Assembly (NCBI GenBank): GCA_945861025.1
Contig: CAMASN010000002.1
Coordinates: 1-64,000 of the forward strand
DNA from: Ferrithrix thermotolerans DSM 19514
Lineage (GTDB): Bacteria; Actinomycetota; Acidimicrobiia; Acidimicrobiales; Ilumatobacteraceae
Direction of reading: 5' to 3'
DNA: 64,000 bases
Positions 60,268 to 64,000 of the stretch are shown here, piece after piece. The notes under the pieces were generated by a model. It searched no databases. It was not told where the DNA came from and worked only from the letters and a program-made list of their open reading frames with translations. Within the stretch, counting starts at the first letter, position 1, and every line of letters starts with the position of its first letter. Position numbers and translations under genes: made by a program.

Positions 60268-61212
60268 TCAGTGAACGTTGGCTTCGAGCCAACGCTCGGC
60301 GTCGATTGCCGCCATGCAACCCGAGCCCGCAGCAGTGATGGCCTGACGGTAGGTGTGGTCTTGCACGTCGCCGCATGCGAACACACCATCGATATTGGTG
60401 TAGGTAGAACCGGGCTTGGTAATGAGGTAGCCGTTGTCTTCCATATCGAGCACGCTGCTGAACAGATCGGTGTTCGGGCGATGGCCGATGGCGACGAAGA
60501 GACCCGTCACGGGCAGCAACGATTCTTCGCCGGTGAGAACGTTGCGAACCATTGCACCTTCGAGTTTGTCGGTACCTGCGAGATCGGTGACCGTGGTGTT
60601 CCAGAGCATTTCGATCTTGGGATTATTGAAGGCCCGATCTTGCATGATCTTTGATGCACGCAGGCTGTCTCGGCGATGGATGAGCGTGACCTTTGAGGCG
60701 AACTTGGTCAGGAAGGTTGCCTCTTCGATGGCGCTGTCGCCGCCGCCAACCACGGCGATTTCTTGGCCTCTGAAGAAGAAACCATCGCATGTGGCGCACG
60801 TAGATACACCATGTCCGAGCAGGCGTTCTTCTGCCTCAAGGCCAATCATCAGCGACTGTGCGCCAGTGGAGACGATGATGGAGTCGGCGGTATATAGATC
60901 GTTGCGAACCCACACCTTGAATGGGCGCTCACTGAAGTCGATGGCCGTGGCCTTGGCCGTAATGAACTCGGCACCGAAGCGCGCGGCCTGCTCGCGGAAG
61001 CGACTCATGAGCTCGGGACCCATGATGCCTTCGGGGAAGCCAGGGAAGTTCTCGACCTCGGTGGTGAGCATCAGTTGGCCGCCGGGCTGATCGCTGGTGC
61101 TGCTCAACTCGCCTTCGATAACGAGCGGCGTGAGGTTGGCACGTGCGGTGTAGATAGCCGATGTGAGTCCGGCAGGACCCGAACCAATGACAATGACGGG
61201 ATGGTGGCTCAT
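60268..61212 (-). CDS. trxB: thioredoxin reductase
   Basis: 314 residues. FAD motif GSGPAGLTSA (10-19), redox cysteines C139 and C142 in STCATCDG, NADPH motif GGGDSAIEEA, and C-terminal FACGDVQDHTYRQAITAAGSGCMAA. It reduces thioredoxin with NADPH. The ATG at 61212 overlaps the stop of the small membrane protein (ATGA); an upstream extension of 30 residues is Arg-rich overlap and was rejected. In Mycobacterium it is part of the SigM-linked cluster. Confidence 0.96.
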   Translation of the reverse strand: MSHHPVIVIGSGPAGLTSAIYTARANLTPLVIEGELSSTSDQPGGQLMLTTEVENFPGFPEGIMGPELMSRFREQAARFGAEFITAKATAIDFSERPFKVWVRNDLYTADSIIVSTGAQSLMIGLEAEERLLGHGVSTCATCDGFFFRGQEIAVVGGGDSAIEEATFLTKFASKVTLIHRRDSLRASKIMQDRAFNNPKIEMLWNTTVTDLAGTDKLEGAMVRNVLTGEESLLPVTGLFVAIGHRPNTDLFSSVLDMEDNGYLITKPGSTYTNIDGVFACGDVQDHTYRQAITAAGSGCMAAIDAERWLEANVH

Positions 61213-61541
61213 GATGTGGGCTCGGTGCTGTCGAGACGCTTGCGCATCAAAACCAAGCCGGCGATACCGAACATCACGCCGGCGCCAAGGTATGACACCC
61301 ATACGGCGTCGCTATGGGTGAGCGGCCACTCGAGGATCGCCTGCAGGCCTCGAGTGAGAAACACGGTGAAGAGTACGAGAGCAGCAATGCCGCCGCACAC
61401 ACCGATGACGCCGAACACGGCGCCGCGATAGAGAACGAGAAGTGGCTTGGTGGTTTTGTCGCGAACCGTTGCGACGACACGCTCAATGTTGTCGGCGAGG
61501 CGAGATGCCCAGTTCGGATCGGTCAGTGGATTGCCTGGCAT
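61209..61541 (-). CDS. two-TM conserved membrane protein, holin-like
   Basis: 110 residues. Two membrane segments (about 43-64 and 80-98: GVIGVCGGIAALVLFTVFL and VSYLGAGVMFGIAGLVL), with an N-terminal amphipathic helix (DNIERVVATVRDKTTKP) and a basic tail. It resembles the phage-holin/Pup-unrelated small membrane proteins of actinobacteria, but no function is assigned. It is coupled to trxB by a 4-base overlap. The ATG at 61541 follows TAGTAT by 6 bases, so it begins a leaderless transcript. Confidence 0.65.
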   Translation of the reverse strand: MPGNPLTDPNWASRLADNIERVVATVRDKTTKPLLVLYRGAVFGVIGVCGGIAALVLFTVFLTRGLQAILEWPLTHSDAVWVSYLGAGVMFGIAGLVLMRKRLDSTEPTS

Positions 61542-61547
61542 GGGTCG

Positions 61548-61553
61548 ATACTA
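61548..61553 (-). promoter_or_regulatory. -10 element, leaderless start upstream of trxB unit
   Basis: TAGTAT on the minus strand, 6 bases before the ATG at 61541. It separates the trxB unit from the anti-sigma gene upstream. Confidence 0.5.
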
Positions 61554-61610
61554 ACGCTCGGTGGTAAGGCGCGGCGTGGTCGATCGGTGAACGTGTGAGG
61601 AGCGGGTTGA

Positions 61611-62378
61611 TCAGGGGAGCGCAACGCTGGCAAGCACGGCGCATGTCTGCGGTTCGAGCACTCGTATCGACTTGGTCTGATCGTCACGAATGGCAATGCC
61701 ATTCGCCCCCTTGAAGATCACGGCCGCGTAGGGTTCGTTGGCAGCACCGAGGCAGTCGGCGTTGATATCAGCGCCGTCCGCAACCCCTGCGACATCTGCT
61801 GACGTCGACGCGCCAACGTTGCTTGGGTCGGTTATGTAGGCGACTAATTCGTCATCGGTGGCCAAGTTGGCCGCAGTTGCCCACACCGTGACCACGGCGG
61901 CCCCATTGATGCTGTCGATCGCAGTGGGGACTGCATCGGCCTCGGGCGACTGCATCGTGCTCGATAGTCGGACATCGTCAGCGGATCTGACGTCGGTCTT
62001 GATGTTGTCGTTCGATGAAGGACCCGCGGTGCTGGCAACTGCGACGACACCAACAATTGCTGCGGCTGCTGCACCTGCGAGCCATCGTTGCTGTCGTTTG
62101 AAGCGCTGTTGACGTTGGTGCAATGGCACCACCACACCCGTGTTGTCGGTGGCCGAGCTGATTTCATCGAACACGGCGAGTGCTGCGCTGAGGGCGTCCT
62201 CGCGGGCGTGTGTTGGCACCGCGACGGCTGCAAGCTGATCACGCAGTGCACCGAACGAATTCATGACGGCCGTCAGCTCTGCTGAACCCTCGACCTGGGC
62301 GCGTTCTGCTGAGGTGCTCTCGCCATCGAGGGCCGCGCTGGCCAGTTCGGTGTCAGGGGTGAATGAGTGGTCGGTCAT
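61611..62378 (-). CDS. anti-sigma factor, membrane-anchored
   Basis: 255 residues. A cytoplasmic N-terminal helical domain (about 1-95: DTELASAALDGESTSAERAQ start) is followed by one membrane span (about 100-118: WLAGAAAAAIVGVVAVAS) and an external domain. There is no HxxxCxxC zinc motif, so it is not a ZAS-type anti-sigma. Its ATG overlaps the sigma-factor stop by 4 bases (ATGA), the normal sigma/anti-sigma arrangement (SigM/RsmA in Mycobacterium). Confidence 0.85.
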   Translation of the reverse strand: MTDHSFTPDTELASAALDGESTSAERAQVEGSAELTAVMNSFGALRDQLAAVAVPTHAREDALSAALAVFDEISSATDNTGVVVPLHQRQQRFKRQQRWLAGAAAAAIVGVVAVASTAGPSSNDNIKTDVRSADDVRLSSTMQSPEADAVPTAIDSINGAAVVTVWATAANLATDDELVAYITDPSNVGASTSADVAGVADGADINADCLGAANEPYAAVIFKGANGIAIRDDQTKSIRVLEPQTCAVLASVALP

Positions 62379-62974
62379 AGCGCAGTCGTTGGACGTTGAG
62401 GTGGATTGGATTGGTTCCGAGAATCTTGTCCGAGGTTTGCGGCGAGCGCAGCGCGACCCCGGGCGATGCGGCTTTTTACGGTGCCAACCGGTACGCCTAG
62501 AACTTCAGCGATTTCGGCATAATCAAGATCGCCGACATCGCGCAGCACCACAGCGACGCGAAAATCTTCGGGCAGCGCTGCGAGGGCGGAGTCGATCAGC
62601 ATGTGGTCGCCGATGCCGTCGATGCGTGTTGTTGATTGCGGGTCGGCGATCTCGACATGGTTGTCGTTGTCTTTGTGAACGAGATGGCTCACGGGGCGAC
62701 GTTGCCGTCGACGCAACTCATCAAGGCTCGCGTTGGTCGCAATGCGATACGTCCATGTGCTGAAACTGCTGCGACCATCAAACTTCGCGAGTCCGCGAAC
62801 GATCGCGATCATGGCCTCTTGCGCTGCATCGGCGGCGTCGGCATCGTGACCGATGACGCGACGACACACGGCGAATATGCGGTCGTAGTGGCGACGAAGC
62901 AGCACATCAAGGCTGGATCGATCACCGCCTTGTGCTGCGGCTACGAGCGCGTGGTCGTCAAAGTTTGAGGCAAT
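62375..62974 (-). CDS. sigM: ECF sigma factor (SigM-like)
   Basis: About 199 residues if started at the ATT at 62974. Region 2 reads DADAADAAQEAMIAIVRGL with FSTWTYRIATNASLDELRRR, and region 4 reads ALPEDFRVAVVLRDVGDLDY with GTVKSRIARG. The first conventional start is a GTG at 62905, but in-frame codons upstream encode a normal sigma N-terminus (FDDHALVAAAQGGDRSSLD) with no ATG, GTG or TTG. The ATT lies 6 bases after TACCAT, the leaderless pattern of this window. A single-base error upstream is an alternative. It is held in check by the anti-sigma factor. Confidence 0.85.
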   Translation of the reverse strand: MASNFDDHALVAAAQGGDRSSLDVLLRRHYDRIFAVCRRVIGHDADAADAAQEAMIAIVRGLAKFDGRSSFSTWTYRIATNASLDELRRRQRRPVSHLVHKDNDNHVEIADPQSTTRIDGIGDHMLIDSALAALPEDFRVAVVLRDVGDLDYAEIAEVLGVPVGTVKSRIARGRAALAANLGQDSRNQSNPPQRPTTAL

Positions 62975-62980
62975 GCATTG

Positions 62981-62986
62981 ATGGTA
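62981..62986 (-). promoter_or_regulatory. -10 element before sigma-factor ATT start
   Basis: TACCAT on the minus strand, 6 bases before the proposed ATT start at 62974. Confidence 0.35.
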
Positions 62987-63028
62987 GCCACGATGCCGCG
63001 CTAGGTGCGGCCAAGCGACGGGTGAAAG

Positions 63029-64000
63029 TCAGCTCGCTGAAACGAACGTGATGTTGCTGATGTAACCGCGGAAGGGCCGGGCTTTGCTGCATGCGCTGTC
63101 GCGGCCCACCTCGTGGAGCAGTACAAGAATATGCCGTGCGGGCGCAGCGCTGATCGTTGCTGTGACAACTCCGGGCTCGGTGTTGTAACTCTTCTTCTGC
63201 ACGGCTTTGCCCCAACCCTCAAGGGTTTGCGGCGTTGCTTCGGCGTTGCTGGTAAACACTTGTAGCTGATACGGAGCATTGGCCATCGCAACCGAAAGGG
63301 TTCCGGCGGCCGCGGCCGAAAGCTCGACGATGACGCCGACGCCGGCCTTCCCGCCGAAGTACTGCGATGCGTAACAGTTGGTGCTCCACGAACTGTTGGG
63401 GTCGCCGTCGATAGCGAGGCCGACTTGGTCGGGGTTTTCGCTCGCGTCGGTGCGATCGTCAGGGTCGAAGGTCTGAATGGATGCAATCGTTGCTGCTGCC
63501 GACGCGACTGGCGCCACCACGGTTGCTGTGGTCGGTGTAGTAGGCGCTACAAAGATGGGCTTCGTGCTGCTGTTCGTGGAATTCGGCCACATCAGTGCGG
63601 CGACAACTACGGCCACGAGTAATAAGAGCATCACCACAATCGTGGGCGTACTCTTTTGTTGGAAGTTTTTTGCTGGCACACCACGCGGGCTGCCGGAAGT
63701 GGGTGTGCGGTCGCCGCCGGGTGGTGGAGCATGGATGGGACGTTGCGAGCCTTGGCGAGGCGTTGGTGCTGCAGAGCGATCGTTGGTGGCGCGTGATTCG
63801 GCAAGGATGATTGGTGCAACGGCTCGGTTGGGAGTGTTGTCGCGAAGAGTGCCCGCAGGCACTTGGCCGTTGATCGCGGTGCCCCTCGGCGGCGTGGCCG
63901 ATGTAGTGGGATCGTCGACACCGCTGGCGATTCGGGTGATGCTGAGCTTGAGCGCACCACCCGTGTTTGGCCTGTCGTCAGGGTTGCGGGCGAGCAATTG
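63029..64000 (-). CDS. C-terminal part of MviN/MurJ-like or protein-kinase-fold protein (truncated)
   Basis: The frame runs off the window end; only about 323 C-terminal residues are present. It begins in QLLARNPDDRPNTGGAL, the end of a Ser/Thr kinase or pseudokinase fold. A Pro/Thr-rich linker, one membrane span (TIVVMLLLLVAVVVAALMW) and an extracellular F5/8-type or jelly-roll-like domain follow (AIDGDPNSSWST and on). The same layout occurs at the C-terminus of mycobacterial MviN (Rv3910), which sits upstream of sigM, so this is probably that protein. The stop lies 54 bases before the sigma-factor start. Confidence 0.75.
   Translation of the reverse strand, partial: QLLARNPDDRPNTGGALKLSITRIASGVDDPTTSATPPRGTAINGQVPAGTLRDNTPNRAVAPIILAESRATNDRSAAPTPRQGSQRPIHAPPPGGDRTPTSGSPRGVPAKNFQQKSTPTIVVMLLLLVAVVVAALMWPNSTNSSTKPIFVAPTTPTTATVVAPVASAAATIASIQTFDPDDRTDASENPDQVGLAIDGDPNSSWSTNCYASQYFGGKAGVGVIVELSAAAAGTLSVAMANAPYQLQVFTSNAEATPQTLEGWGKAVQKKSYNTEPGVVTATISAAPARHILVLLHEVGRDSACSKARPFRGYISNITFVSAS

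Noticed and set aside
62960-62978. Six-codon open frame (ATG at 62978) before the sigma factor as a regulatory uORF
   Set aside because: It is too short to distinguish from chance, and has no ribosome site. The in-frame ATT explanation accounts for the same region.
1-64000. CRISPR array, insertion sequence or prophage
   Set aside because: No regularly spaced repeats, transposase, integrase or phage structural genes were seen.

Overview
The window is a GC-rich chromosomal segment from an actinobacterium, most likely a member of the class Acidimicrobiia (inference). The last 20 kb carries the chromosome origin in an order close to that known from Mycobacterium: mviN-like C-terminus, sigM-like sigma factor and anti-sigma factor, trxB, trxA, cwlM-like gene, parB, parA, rsmG, jag, yidC, yidD, rnpA, rpmH, then dnaA, dnaN, recF, a DUF721/DciA gene, gyrB, gyrA, a DUF3566 gene and tRNA-Ile. 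Two perfect parS sites precede parA. DnaA boxes lie in the dnaA-dnaN gap and upstream of dnaA. F420-type luciferase-like oxidoreductases, a DUF222-HNH protein with an SOS box and DUF3566 also fit this phylum.

Positions 1-9.8 kb hold a truncated luciferase-like monooxygenase, a minus-strand dipeptide/oligopeptide ABC transporter operon (dppA-B-C-D-F plus a small zinc-ribbon gene), an MFS exporter, an alpha/beta hydrolase and a GNAT acetyltransferase. A LexA-type site overlaps the start of the DUF222-HNH gene at 9880.

Positions 11-16.3 kb hold a minus-strand operon: MBL hydrolase, DhlA-like haloalkane dehalogenase, SRPBCC protein, sulfatase, beta-propeller-like protein. A divergent aldehyde dehydrogenase lies next to it. 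This looks like a catabolic unit for a halogenated and/or sulfated compound, but the substrate is unknown. Positions 17.8-21.6 kb hold a second minus-strand operon with a 3-hydroxyisobutyrate-dehydrogenase-like enzyme, a zinc alcohol dehydrogenase, an enolase-superfamily dehydratase and a membrane-anchored cupredoxin.

Positions 21.7-25.6 kb hold a ferritin-like unknown, two SDRs (one with degenerate catalytic motifs), a TetR regulator with a clear operator, and a DinB-like protein. Positions 25.65-31.5 kb hold the most coherent biosynthetic unit: oleA, a fused oleB-oleC, oleD, and a geranylgeranyl-reductase-type flavoprotein. This is a long-chain olefin (head-to-head hydrocarbon) pathway with a possible extra reductive step.

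Positions 31.7-39.5 kb are rich in CoA and ketone metabolism: two crotonases, two paralogous 345-residue F420-type oxidoreductases, an FAH-family hydrolase, a 2,4-dienoyl-CoA-reductase-like SDR, a nitrobindin-like protein and a second sulfatase/phosphonate monoester hydrolase. Positions 39.5-43 kb hold a soluble PRC/MgtE-N/CBS protein coupled to a DUF1003 membrane protein, a Fur regulator, an NAD(P)-binding protein, a 42-residue microprotein and tRNA-Ile.

Many transcription units show a TAnnnT -10 element 6-7 bases before the start codon with no Shine-Dalgarno sequence, which implies widespread leaderless transcripts. Within operons, ATGA, GTGA, TTGA and TGATG overlaps dominate. No insertion sequence, prophage or CRISPR array was seen.
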